DNA from: Geosiphon pyriformis
Lineage: Eukaryota > Glomeromycota > Glomeromycetes > Archaeosporales > Geosiphonaceae
Assembly (NCBI GenBank): GCA_016748015.1
Contig: JAAOMT010000040.1
Coordinates: 570,028-634,027, forward strand
Direction: 5' to 3'
Length of the DNA stretch: 64,000 bases
The stretch's first letter is position 1; every line of letters begins with the position of its first letter. Positions 1 through 11,763 of the stretch are shown here, piece by piece. The notes beneath the pieces are model-generated. The model did not search any database. It had not been told where the DNA came from and was given only the letters and a program-made list of their open reading frames with translations. The translations under genes and the position numbers were made by a program.

Positions 1-1729
1 TAACTAATAAAATTAATAGTAAATTCATATAAAAAAAAGGTGAGTATAACTCTTTCTTTAACTTCTTTTTTAATCTTTTTGGCTGAAAATTTGGCTTAAA
101 GCAATAATAAAAACCACTTAAGTTAATATTAAGAAAAAACAGTTTTTAATAATATAAGTATTGTAATAACTCTGAGCTTCAAATAATGCTAATGCTGAAA
201 ATTTAGCTCTAAAACAATAATGAAAACCAATTTAAGTTAACATTAGGAAAATGTAATTTTCAATAATATAGACATTGTAGTAATTTTAAGTCTTAAATAA
301 TATTAATACTAAAAATTCAGCTCTAAAACAATAATAAAAACTAACTTAAGCCAATATTAAAAAAATACAATTTTTAATAATATAAACACTATAATAACTT
401 TGAGTCTTGGATAATATTAATATGCTACATAATATGCCAATCTTATTATTGGCTATTAACTAACTCAAATTTATGTAAAAATATATATACATATCTTTAT
501 AATCTTTTAATATTTTAAAAAATCTGTTTCTAATATTTATTCTATTATATTGTCAACTTATTAATTTAAAATTAATTATTGTTTATTGAAAGTTCTAATT
601 GTCATTAATATAATGAGCAGTAATGAAAACAAAAACTTTATTATTGGGAGATATCCAAAAATTTGATGTAAAATTTTTTTAAACTTGATAGTATTTAAGT
701 ATGTTTATTATGTTATAAGTATGAATAAAAAAAAATATATATTTCATAATAAAAATAGTATTTATTCTTAAATTTGTCTACCCAAAACATAAAGTTCTAT
801 AACTCTATTTTTAATTGCATTAGCATAAACAGATTGAAAAGTAAAGTTTAAATATTAAAATATTTCAATTAATTCAAAGTTTTCCATTATAAGAAGTAAT
901 TGCTGACAGTTGATAAGCTAAATAATAATTATGTCATAAAGTTTTTTATTATTAATATTAATAACAATTATTACAAAAAGTTAGAACAGTTTTCTAGTTA
1001 GATTGGCCAAAAATTATAAAAAAAATAGCAATTTTACTTGTTGAAATATTTTTTCAATTAACTTATAATTTTTCTCAATATTTTGTTTTTTCTTATAATA
1101 TTTTTTTATTGTAACATATATTGTTTAGTAAAAAGCCTTTAAATAGTACTATAAAAGTTTGGTAATGTCTGTAGTTCTACAAAAAAATGGTTTATATACA
1201 CATTTTAAGACTGTATATTTAACTGTTTTTTTTTGGTCTATTTAAATTTATCAAAATAGTTTTATACTTTACTCTAAAAACTATGTTTACCAAATAAATT
1301 AATATTTAAATTATTTGAATTATCAAATTTATTATTTTAAATTTTAAATTTTCAGTAATATTGAATAATATTAACAATAAATTTATTTTGGTAAGTTGAA
1401 AAGTAGAGTTATTATACATACATAGTTTTATATACTTTTTTAACTAATTATAATAATTAAATAAAGTAATAATTGATAAACAAGTAATACAAATTATATT
1501 TTTTTTTAATTTTATTGAACCAAATTTAGACTTGTTAAAAAGATTTAATATTAAACTTAAACTAAAAAATTGGTTTGATTTAAGTTCAGTTTGTAATTTA
1601 AATCGAATTTAAATAACATCCAAAGTTTAGTTTGATTCAGTTTAATTAGAACTTTATTGAAAAAGCTATTTTACAAGATTATATTAAATTATTTGGTAAT
1701 TAATAAAGAACTGATTTTAGAACTTGAAA
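1..1729. other. AT-rich gene-free stretch
   Basis: No open reading frame, RNA gene or element end is supported here. Near 60-420 a weak repeat of about 120 bp recurs three times (phrases like 'ctctaaaacaataat', 'aataatataaacact'), so the left edge may be a decayed tandem array. CpG is almost absent, as in the neighbouring transposon relics. Confidence 0.5.
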
Positions 1730-4700
1730 ATATTAAGACTAAGATTAACATAATTATAAAAAGTTGGACCAAGAAGCAAACAATTCTTAAATTATTGCCT
1801 AAATTTTGGGCTAATTAGTATATTTTTTTAAGCTATATAAATAATAGTGCTTTTTCAAATATTATAAATGTTATTGGCTTCAAAAAATTGGTTTGAATAA
1901 TCAAAATTCTGCCAGATAAGAAAACTGCAGATCTAAATAGCATTTCAAATAAGTTATAAAAACATTATAATAATAAAGTTCTTAGGTGTTTTTTGGTTCT
2001 TTTAAACTTATGTTTGATTTTAAATATAATTTAACTTTATAAAAAAAAGCTTGAATTTTAATAATATTTAAGTTTAATAAATAGAAAAAAACTTAAACAA
2101 ATATTTAGTCTATTATTCTAATTAAGACAGCTAGAAAAGTTTTTTCTAAGATCTTTTTAAATCAAATTTTATTTGCCTATAGCAAATTTAGTGTTTTTTG
2201 TAAAAATAACTTTTCTGTTTAAAAAAAACTTTAATGCAGTCTCCTATTTTTGCTATTAGTTTAATAATTGAAGATATTGTTACAGATAATTATTTGAAGT
2301 ATTAAAATAAATAACAAATCTATAACTTGATACTTAATAGTTAATAATATTATTGATAGTTTTTAAAAGTTTTGGTATTTGAAAATTTTGGTTAAGTTTT
2401 TTGTATAATAAACAGAGATTTACTTAGTAGTTGTTTTTTCGAATTTTTTTTTTAGTAGAGATCAGTTTAATTTGATATTGTGTTTTTATGATAAGTTATC
2501 TTTAAGTTTTCACCTTTATTTTCGGGTTTTTTATTAGTTTATTTTTAATATTAATATCTTAATGCTTAATCTCTTAAACAATTAGTATACAAAACAAAAT
2601 AAAGAAAAAAAAATAAAAGAAAAATAAAAAATTAATATTTTATTAATAGCTATGATTAAGAGTTATTGGTCTAATATAGTTAAATAGCAAATACTATTAA
2701 CATAAGTTGTTAATAAAGTCGAAAAATAATAATGTTAATTTAATAAAGAGAATAACATAAATTAGATAATAAAATAATAATTTTATTTAATATTTAGATG
2801 ATTCTATTTTAAAATATAGAAAACTATTTTTTAAAAAAAGAGTATGTTATAAATATTTATTGTTAACTAATTAAAAACTTGTCTGAATATAAATTGGATA
2901 AATTGTTAAAATTTTCATACTTTTTATACTTTTGATATTACTGCTATATATATATAATTCTTATTATACAAGATCTTATATATTTTTACTTTTTTTTATA
3001 CTACTTTCTAAAACTATGCTTATTTTTAAGCAATATGCCATAATTTTTTGCAAATATACATATTTCTAAAAATATGCTTATATGTTGAATTCTATTTTTT
3101 TATTTATTTTTCTATAAATAACAATATCTTAAAAAAAACAGAAAAATTTGGTTGGTTTTATAAAACATATATAAAACATATAATTCTGTTGAATAGTACT
3201 ATTTAAAAACTAGTTTATAATATATCAAGATGTATAAGAGATTATTAGTTTCTTTAATAATATTTATAAAAACAAAATAAATAGAATAATAATAAATTTT
3301 GGCCTTACAAATAGATATTGGATATATAATAAGCTAAATTAAAATAAAATATTCTCTTTTTTCTTTGGAGAATTTTTTATAATCTTCTTTTGTGTAAGAT
3401 TAAAAAACATAAACATTTATATAAATATTAGATTAATATTAAGTTTATAACCAAAACAGACAAAGTGGAAATTAAAGAAAAAAAATTTTTTTTTATACAA
3501 TTAGTGCTTTTATTAATAATACTATTTAAATTAAAATAGATAGGCTTTTATACAATATATATTAGATATTGTTAGTAAATTTTTTTTAATTAATAATATC
3601 TCAATTAACAATAATAAAACAATGACTATTTTTATTAATTAAAAAATTAAAGATGCTTTTTTAAGAATTAGTGATTTGCTAATTTCAATTGCTAAAAATA
3701 ATGTATTGTATAAATATTTGTGAATTTTTTTGTTAACAAACAGATTTTTAAGTCTAGTTTAGGCAAAACTTAATCTAATATCAGATTTTTTTTAAATATA
3801 ATGTTAAAAAAAACTGTTACAAATAAGCAGTTTTTATATTTAGTTTTGGCTGTTTTGCAGTTTATAATTGGTTATCAATTATAGTTTAGTTTTATTTTTT
3901 TTGGAGTTTGTTGTTAATAAAATGTTTTGGTTAGAAAAAATCTTAAAATAAAAGCTGACTTATTCTACAATTTTTTTAATAAAATACTGTATTATTTTTT
4001 ATTATATAATTTAAAGATATTTAAACAAATTTAAGCCAAAAGAAAGATTGTTTTAACTATTATATTTGCAAATATTACTGGTGTTCTTGATTAGCTTTTT
4101 AATTACAGATTTTTGGATCTTTAAGTTTTAGGCTAAAGTTTTTTGAATTTTTTATAGTATTTAATCAGATTGTAAGTCAGTTTATTTAATAATTTTTTGG
4201 TTAGAGTAGTGTATATTTTTTTAAACAATAGTTTTTTATTAGTAAATAATTTGTCTTATGTATTTTCAGTCTTGACAAGTTTTTTATGTTAAGAGTATTA
4301 AGCGGTTTATTGTACTTTAATAAAATTAATTCTTTAAAAAAATTTGGTGTGACTTTTTGTAATAGACTTTTAAATAAATAGAACAGAATTATGGATTAAA
4401 AAATATTTTATTAATAGAAAAGATTAGATTCTAAAAGACCTATGTTTTTTTTAGTTTATGCTAATATTAAAGTTTTTGCATAATGCTAACCTTGTGCTGG
4501 CCTTTTTTGGTATGATTTTTAAATCAAAAAACAATAGTGTTTTATTAATAGATAAGTTTTTGACTTTAAAAGAACATTTACATAAAGTTTAGTTAAATAC
4601 AATTAATATATATACTGATAATTCTTTTAAAAATTTAGGTTTTTTTGCTGTTATTAATAAAACTGCTTCTTATTTTTTTGAAGTAGATTTGAAAGTTGAA

Positions 4701-5970
4701 ATCAAGATCCATGAGTTGTTATTTTTAACACTAATTGAATTGCAGGTTGTTGTTTTGTCTTTAAAATATGTATCTTTTTCTTATGCTATAATTGTATATC
4801 TAAATAATTAAGCTGTTATAAATACATGCATTTTGAAGTTAGAGTTTTTAGGTTCTGATTTTTGCAATTATTGTTGAATAGAAAAAATTATATTGTAAAT
4901 TTGATTAAAGATAAAAATCTTTTAATAACTTAGTTAAAGATTAAAAAAAATTCAAAAATTTTAAACAATATTTGTGCTGATGTTTTGGTGAATAAAACTG
5001 TTTATTTTTTTCTGTTGTTCTTTAACAATGTACATAAATGCTTTATTAAGACTAATAATTTGATTTTATTTGATAATGCTTGTTATTTTATTTAAGATAA
5101 ATATAGTTTAATAAGTTATATCTAATAAAAAGCTAAGCTTGGTTTTAAGGTAATAAATAAATCTTTAATTCAGAAAATTAATTAAATTTAAACTATTATG
5201 ATTTGATATTTGACTTTATATATGTTTTTAAACTTTACTAATAAGACTTTGGCTAATTTGTATATATATTTTATAAAAGCAGTTCACAAAAAACTGTCTA
5301 TTATAGTTAAAAAGAAGCTTTATAATAGAAACTATTCGAAAATTTTGTGTCTATATTATAAGAAAATTAAATTTTCCAATTATATATTTATATGTTCAAA
5401 AAATACTAATTTTTACAAAAAAATAATATTTAATCAGATTGCAATTTAGAAGTCTTTGATAAAATTATATGTTTTATTATCTTCTATAATACTAAAATTT
5501 TTTTTTTATGTTTATTAAATATTAAATTTTATGCATTTTTTTATAAAAGTTTTGTGCTTAAAAATTGGTATTATAAAGCTGTACTGGTGTTTAATAATTA
5601 AAAAGAAGCTATTTGGGTTTTGGTTAAATTTATGAATAGTTTGAATAAGCATTATTATTTTGAATTGTAAAAATTTAAGTCTAAATACAAAGCTAATATA
5701 AAAAAATATGGTTTGGTTAATAATATTAAAATAGTGCTTAATAAGTCTTGCAATTTGGTATTGGATTTGTTAAATAAAGTGGTTAAATTAATTGGTATTA
5801 AAAAATTATTTAGTGTTAGTTTTGGTTTTTATAAGTTTTATTTGTTTTTTTAAGTCTAAATAGCTAAGTTACTATTTATATAAGAGTTTAATATTGTCTT
5901 AATTGGTTTAAATAACTGGTTATATGTAATAAAAATATAAATTACATTTAACTAAAACTTCTAGTTTTGA
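1730..5970 (+). mobile_element. LINE retrotransposon relic, heavily C-to-T eroded (copy 1)
   Basis: Conceptual translation on the plus strand, interrupted by many stops, follows the order of a LINE ORF2. An RT-like segment lies near 2,125-2,290 ('KTARKVFSKIFLNQ'). A connecting region lies near 4,095-4,250 ('RFLDL' then 'VLG'). An RNase H-like block lies near 4,600-4,830 ('IYTDNS', 'LIELQVV', 'VYLNN'). A zinc-knuckle-like C-terminal part lies at 5,210-5,449 ('LCLYY' where the related copy has 'VCLFCG'). The same order occurs, better preserved, in the copy at 24.7-26.4 kb. Almost every departure is C-to-T or G-to-A, and CpG is nearly absent. Exact ends are unclear; no poly(A) tail or target duplication was recognised. 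The element is dead. Family assignment is by recall of Glomeromycete LINEs. Confidence 0.72.
5210..5449 (+). pseudogene. LINE ORF2 C-terminal fragment (within copy 1)
   Basis: This 79-codon open stretch is the longest surviving piece of the eroded LINE. Its pattern 'FTNKTLANLY' then 'YFIKAVHKKLSI' aligns by eye with 'FTSKWVAGFW' then 'YFIKALYHQLSI' in the LINE at 25,550-25,640, and 'YNRNYSKILCLYY' with 'YDKSYPSVVCLFC'. It is not an independent gene. The cysteine and arginine codons expected from the younger copy have become Tyr, Lys or Asn, as CpG deamination on both strands would produce. Confidence 0.75.
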
Positions 5971-6528
5971 TTTTGTATACTAAATAACAATTAAATTGTA
6001 TTTATTAAACTTTAATAAAAAAAATTATATTTATAAAAATATTTTAAAATGCTTTTTTAAAAAAATTATTTAATAAAAAATTAGAAATTAATGATATTAT
6101 AAAAAAAAGATTAAACATAATATTTATTGCTTAAAAAAATTAACAAATTAATAAATTATATAAGTTAAAATATTTTTTATAATATAATAGAATAATTATA
6201 ATTAAAAGTTTATTAAATAAAAATATGTTTCAATTAAAATTTTTTTAAATATATATTAATTACATATATAAATAAAAATATTATAATTTTTTTTATTAAA
6301 AAATATATTTAATTAAATTTTAATTTTTAATATTAGTTTTATAATTAAAATAAAATTATAAAATATAAATAATTTTATTTATATACAGTTTATAAAAAAA
6401 TAAAATATGTAAAAATTATAAAATTTTTAAATTATTTTTGGCTAATATAATAAAAAATTTTATAAATTACAAAACTTTAATATATAAAATTAAATTTACT
6501 ATTATTATAGTTAAAACTTTTACTTTTT
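5971..6528. other. AT-rich spacer
   Basis: Nearly pure A/T sequence between the end of the LINE relic and a duplicated AT-rich block. I see no gene or element end in it. Confidence 0.5.
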
Positions 6529-6880
6529 ATTTTATTTATTTAATTATAATTAATTATATGTATTAATTATTAATATTATTAATTAACCATCTTATTTTTA
6601 AAATAGTTATTAATATAATTATTAACTTGATTAATAATTTAATTATTGACTTAGTTATTAATTTAATTATTAATATAATTATTAATATTATTATAATTAA
6701 ATATATTATTTTTTAGCTTTTATTTATTAATTTAGCCATAATTAATTACATATATTAGTTGTTATTATTATTAATTAATTATTTTATTTTTAAAATTAAT
6801 TATTAATATAATTATTAACTTGATTAATAATTTAATTATTAGCTTGATCATTAACTAAATTATTAATAAGATTTTGATTT
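6529..6880. repeat. Tandem duplication of a ~190 bp AT-rich unit
   Basis: Two adjacent copies begin 'ttttatttattt' at 6,529 and 'ttttatttatta' at 6,718. They share in order 'aattataattaat', 'ttattttt', 'aatataattattaacttga' and 'aataatttaattatt'. Some of the downstream sequence (about 6,880-7,000, ending 'aatttgtataattgttaa') recurs right of the nested transposons near 14,490-14,610 ('aatttgtgtaattgttag'). Confidence 0.6.
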
Positions 6881-7486
6881 AATTATTGATTTTTTTTAAA
6901 AAATATATAAGTAAAATTTTTTAAAACCATAAAAAAAGCATTTATACTTAAATTAATATAATATATCTTAATTTGTATAATTGTTAATTTTTATAAAATA
7001 TATTAAATAAATATTTACTAAAAAGTATAATTAATATTTAATATTAAATTCTAAAAATACTAATATAAAGCATAGAATTATATTAATGTATTGTCTTTTG
7101 TTAATAGTATAAATTATCTCTTTACTTTCAAATTTTTTTATTATTTTTGAAAAAAATAGTAACTGAAATATTTATAAGACTGATTTTCTATATTAAATTT
7201 TTACTAATTTAATTTGTTTATTAAAATTAAATTATCTTTTTAATTATAGTCAAACCTAAAATAATTCATGTTAAGATAACTTATAATCTGTGATAAGTCA
7301 TAGTATTTTAAATTTACCAATTTAGTAATTAAAAAATTCTTATATTTATAATTCATAATTTTTTACTATCAGTATAAATTATCTTAAATGTTAGATTTAG
7401 TTTAAATTTTGCTAATTCTGGTAAAATTGCAGTAAAACAAACTAATATTTCTATAATTAAAAATGCTATATAATAATATAATATTA

Positions 7487-7735
7487 CAGTAAACTCTCTC
7501 TATAGTCCCTCTGGTTATAGTCACTATCTTCTTATAATTACATTTTTTTAAAAACCAAAACCATTTATATATAATATTATCTCCTTATAGTCACTTTTAT
7601 TATATATATCTTCTTATAGTTTCTATCCTCACAAATATGATAGCAGAATATAAGTAATTTCTACTTTCTATAGTCACACTATAATCATATGATATTAAAT
7701 ATGAACATCAAATATCATCTCATATTTAATCAAAT
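7487..7735. repeat. Left subterminal region with iterated TATAGTCAC motifs
   Basis: TATAGTCAC occurs exactly at 7,516, 7,586 and 7,669, with near matches at 7,501 (TATAGTCC) and 7,615 (TATAGTTTC). Similar TATAGTCC and TATAGTTATCAC motifs lie at 11,677 and 11,693 near the right end. Short iterated motifs inside the TIRs are typical transposase-binding arrays in some DNA transposons; that role here is inference. Confidence 0.55.
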
Positions 7736-8702
7736 ATGTACAGTCAGGGAGATTTCCTAATTGTCAATAGAAATCATTTTTTTATGGTAATAAAAAAATT
7801 AGAGAAGTTTTTGGAAACAATTGTAGAACACTAAACAAAATTTCTCAAATATTACAACATTCAATTACTCTTCTTTATAAGCCACCACTGCCATTAGAAA
7901 ACAATGACAGAATTATTATATCTGGCTTGTTGTTTGTGGGTATTATAAGAGTTTTAATAATAGTTGACATATAGTACAGTACTGCTGCTCTTGGTGCTTT
8001 AGAAACTAGTGGTGCTTCAGAGGCTAATAGTGCTTTGAAGGCTGTTGCTGCAAGTATCAATAAAGTTACTCTGAATCAAACTTTGGCTAACAAGATTATT
8101 TTTTCTCCATATTAAGAGAAGGAATTAACAGATCTACAAGCAAGAATAATGGCCCAATGGGATTCTTCAGGAACAAATTTGTTAATAGGACATTGCTTGA
8201 GCAAATCAACTAAGAATGGAGTTTGAATTTATCTTTTCTTAAGAAGAAAAATATAACCAGTAATAAAATTCAGAGCATGAAAATTCCGATATATACCCAA
8301 TAAATACATTTTCACACCAACTTTGACATCCTTGATTAAAAAAAAGCTTTATACTAGCAATCATATTCATCATTTAACCAATATTTAGTATTAGCAAGCA
8401 AAAGTTTGACTAATAGTTTTAAAAATGTATTAAAAATCAACTTTTTTGAGGCAAATAAATTCATGTTGAATGCTTTTCATAATCCAAACATAATCATGCA
8501 GAATAGAGATTTGAACTTAGACTCAACATATCATGTTTTAAAAATGCCAATTATAAATGGTAATGCATCCAACCCAAGGTAAACAAAACTGTACACAATA
8601 CAATATATTTCTAATTTCTTGAAGGTATTTATTAGGCTGTCACACAATTAACTTACTAAGCTTCGAAAACATAATCACTTAAAAGAGGTATTAGAGAGTT
8701 AA
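7735..8702 (+). pseudogene. Passenger coding region A of the inner transposon, unknown function
   Basis: I do not recognise this protein. Frame 1 reads coding-like from about 7,735 to 8,220 with residue strings such as 'SALKAVAASINKVTLNQ' (around 8,030) and 'ELTDLQARIMAQWDSSG' (8,115-8,173). Frame 3 continues from about 8,240-8,400 to a stop cluster at 8,700 ('SKSLTNSFKNVLKINFFEA', 'NAFHNPNIIMQNRDLNLDS'). A single frame change therefore lies between 8,220 and 8,400. In-frame stops (TAG, TAA, TGA) are consistent with C-to-T or G-to-A changes. The balanced amino-acid content inside such AT-rich DNA argues for a real former gene of roughly 300 residues. Its end is only 33 bp from the end of convergent region B. 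The start codon is uncertain. No catalytic motif was seen. Confidence 0.5.
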
Positions 8703-8735
8703 TAATAGGTAATAGTTGTGATTTTATTAACAGAT

Positions 8736-9849
8736 TTACATTTTTTGATGATCTGTTTCTTTATTTGTTACTGGAATTGGTTTTTAAGTACCTAACAATG
8801 TTTTTTTAATTTGCCTTGCTTTAAAAAAGTCTATTCTTTTTATCTGTGCAATTTCACTGAATTTTTTTATTTCTTCACTTAATATCTATTCATGACTAAT
8901 ATAATGAAAAACACAATTAGAGACATTTGGATTTACAAACTGTGTCTTTCTTATCTGAACTCGAAATCAATTTGATTCAGCAATAAAGCTAGGATGTGTA
9001 TGAGACCTGTATATTTTACTTTTAGAATATTCAATGACATTAAAAAAGTTAGTATGTAATCTCTCAAATTTGATACAGTTATGTGCTGCAATTTCCCAAT
9101 GCCATTGTGAAGATATAGAAGGAATTAATGATTTGAGCATTTTGTTAATTTCTTCAAGTATTGCATCATGGTCTTGATGTTGATTTGAAAGTTTAGATTG
9201 AGAAATTACAATTCTTTCTTGAATCAGCTTACAAACTTCAAGCTTCAATCATAGCCATTGTTTTTTATCAGCAATTTCAATTGATTGGTAAATAGGATGG
9301 CACCGAGCAGACCAAATTGGTATAAACATTTGTTTAGCTGCGAGTCTTAATAAAGACCTATTGAAACAAACTCCAGTGCGAAAGTTAATAAGTGCTTGTA
9401 AATAAAAAAAGACTTGTTTATACTTTAATCTGAATGTGAGATCTGTTTCATTTTGGACACATTCTAAGTAACCTTCAACAAATGAATTTTTCTTAGAAAC
9501 AACATATGGCCACATTAATTTGGAAGTCATTACATGTCTATATATATTACATATTGAATCTCATGACTTATAATGATCAGAATATTTTTTAAAAAACTGC
9601 AGTTGACTTTCACTCTGATATCTCTGACATTGTGCAAAGTATTTTATATCAATATTCTAATTGATATAGGCATTGCTGTGTTTGGAGAGCTTGACAACAT
9701 GACATTGTGCTATTTTCTATGTAATTATGCAAGTATGTGGAGAATCAAATTGACAGCCTTTATTATTGATAATCAGTTGGGGGTAAGAGACAAAAAGTAT
9801 TACAGATGCATTATCAAAATTAGGTTTTTTTTTACTGAGAATTTGTCAT
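8736..9849 (-). pseudogene. Passenger coding region B of the inner transposon, unknown function
   Basis: One continuous minus-strand frame runs from 9,821 to a TAA at 8,738-8,736 (362 codons) with seven internal stops but no frameshift. A possible ATG is at 9,849, joined only if the A9 run near 9,830 carries an indel. Recognisable blocks are 'FDNASVILFVSYPQ' (about 9,815), 'HSNAYIN' (about 9,675), 'FAQCQRYQSESQLQFF' (about 9,630), 'YLQALINFRTG' (about 9,390), 'RLAAKQMFIPIWSARCHPIY' (about 9,340) and 'ISSQWHWEIAAHNC' (about 9,110). The sequence is reminiscent of a repeated but unnamed Glomeromycete protein; I cannot give a function. All stops are explicable by one transition from CAG/CAA/CGA/TGG. 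It is divergent from the transposase, whose ATG is about 200 bp away. Confidence 0.6.
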
Positions 9850-10046
9850 TTGCACTTAAAATTCTACAGTTGGATTAAAATCTTTATTTTTATAATTTGG
9901 CCACTTTTTATAATCTGAGACACCTCATATGACATGAGACACTTCACATGTCCAATTAGATATAAGGCAAAATAATGTTTGAGACATAACAGATATATCA
10001 ATGCATTATAAAAACAAAATACAATAAAAAGTATGTTCTTATTAAC

Positions 10047-11606
10047 ATGCCAAAAAACACGAACCAAAAGTAAGCAGCAATCTCCTTAGAGACTAAAAAG
10101 GCTCTCTGCTAGTACAAACTAGAGCATCTTGACTACTCAGCAAATAGACTTATCAAAATATTTAATCTAAAGGTTAACTGCTCTACTGTAACAAAGATAC
10201 TAGCAAAATCAGACTGATAGATTGAAAAGAATATATCTAGCAACTCTGGTCAATTAACAAAGAACAAAAAAAAGATGTTTCCAAAGATAAATGATGCACT
10301 GGGAGAATAAATGCTTGAAGCACTAGCTATCAACTGCATTCTTATTGGAAAAATTTTACAAATAAAAGCCCTCAAGTTTGCTGAAAAGTTTCTGGAAAAA
10401 AATAATTTTAAAGCATCAGATAGTTGGTTAGAAAAGTTCAAGAAATGTCATAATTTGCACCACATTAAGATGCATGGTGAAGCAAACAGTGCTCCTTTAA
10501 AAATTTTACCAGAGGAATGAGAGAAACTACATGAGATTATCAATGAATATGATCTAAATAATGTTTACAATGCTGATGAGACAACATTATTCTTTAGAAT
10601 GCCACCAAATGCAACTTTGGCAACAAGATCTACCTCTGGCACCAAGCATGATAAGAGTTGAATTACCATACTTTTTGCTTGTAATGCAACAAGCAGTATC
10701 AAGTTGCAGCCTTTAATTATTGGTAAAGCCGCAAAGCCACAATTTTTTCACAATATTAATATGAATGCACTTCCAATCACTTATCATTACAATATAAAAG
10801 CATGAATGCGAACTAATATTTTTAGTAAATGACTTAATTTATTAAATGAAAAAATGTGTCACAAGAAAAAAAAGATTTTGCTATTGTTTGATAATGCTGG
10901 TTCTCATGGTAGAGAATCTTTCATATTATCTAATATTATGATTAAATACCTACCATCTAATACAACATCCCATTTGCAACCATTAGATGCAAAAATTATT
11001 GCATCTTTTAAGACACAATACCAAAAGTTGTTTTTTTTCCATCTTATTAATCAGTATGATGGCAAGATTCCAATATCAACAGTAACATTAAAGGATGCAG
11101 TTGACTTTCTAATTGATGCATGGTCAACAGTAACAACAACTACAATCCAAAACTATTGGCGTTATACAGGAATTCTGAATAATAGTCAAATGCCAGCCCA
11201 TCTATTAGATATTAAACAAGAACTTCTATAAGAAGTACAAGTTTTTATTAACCACGTTAATATTGATAAACTATTGGCAATAGACTTCATTAATATTGAC
11301 AAGTTTGAATCATTATTCACTTATGCCTCAAAGGATGAAATTGTGGATCTTATTAACAACAAGTATAGTGGAAATTTTAATGCAAATGAAGATTTAGAAA
11401 GTGAAAATGAAGATAAACCTTTGCCTTTGCTATCTACACATCAAGGTAAAATTGCACTTGAAGATACATTGCACTATTGTGAAGAGCAGTATAGTGAAAA
11501 AGATGATTCAGACTTTTTTAAAACTTTAAGAACATTAATTTGTAATACTGTTCTCAAAGTTCAAGAAGAAAAAAAACAGTTGCAAATAAATAGCTTTTTT
11601 AAATAA
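10047..11606 (+). pseudogene. Pogo/Tigger-type DDE transposase of the inner element (ten nonsense changes)
   Basis: This transposase would bind the element's TIRs and cut and paste it. From ATG 10,047 one uninterrupted frame of 519 codons ends at TAA 11,604-11,606 with ten internal stops and no frameshift. Order: N-terminal psq/CENP-B-like helix-turn-helix (residues about 10-55, 'LIKIFNLKVNCSTVTKIL'); a second CENP-B-type HTH (about 85-150, 'KALKFAEKF' then 'SDSWLEKFKK'); DDE domain with 'YNADET' (about 175), 'LLLFDNAGSH' (about 277) and 'LPSNTTSHLQPLDAKI' (about 302-320), so all three acidic residues survive; then an acidic tail. Length is normal for the family. Stops are TAA, TAG and TGA, nearly all one transition away from Gln, Arg or Trp codons. 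Unable to make full-length protein as it stands. Confidence 0.85.
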
Positions 11607-11763
11607 AATATATATAATTGGTTATTATATTATGCATGTAATATATAGATCATGTGATAAGATATAGATCATTTTTTATAGTCCTATCTCTCTATAGTTA
11701 TCACAAATGTGCTGACTAAAAGATATGATTATAAAGAGAGTTCGCTGTACTTACTTAACAAAG

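Larger units (their letters stand above)
7487..11747. mobile_element. Inner pogo-like DNA transposon with extra genes, nested in the outer one
   Basis: Terminal inverted repeats 'cagtaaactctctctat' (left, from 7,487) and 'cagcgaactctctttat' (reverse complement of the right end at 11,747) match at 14 of 17 positions with only transition differences. TA flanks both ends (7,485-7,486 and 11,748-11,749). The 4.26 kb element holds, in order, coding region A (+, about 7,735-8,702), coding region B (-, about 9,849-8,736) and a pogo-type transposase (+, 10,047-11,606). Typical pogo/Tigger elements of 2-3 kb carry only the transposase, so A and B look like passengers. It lies inside the outer element's left half and is therefore the later insertion. 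Confidence 0.85.

Noticed and set aside
7875-8060. 61-codon minus frame
   Set aside because: Antisense to the Ala/Ser-rich part of region A.
9573-9878. 101-codon plus frame inside the inner transposon
   Set aside because: Antisense to region B, whose minus frame has the better coding pattern across the same bases.
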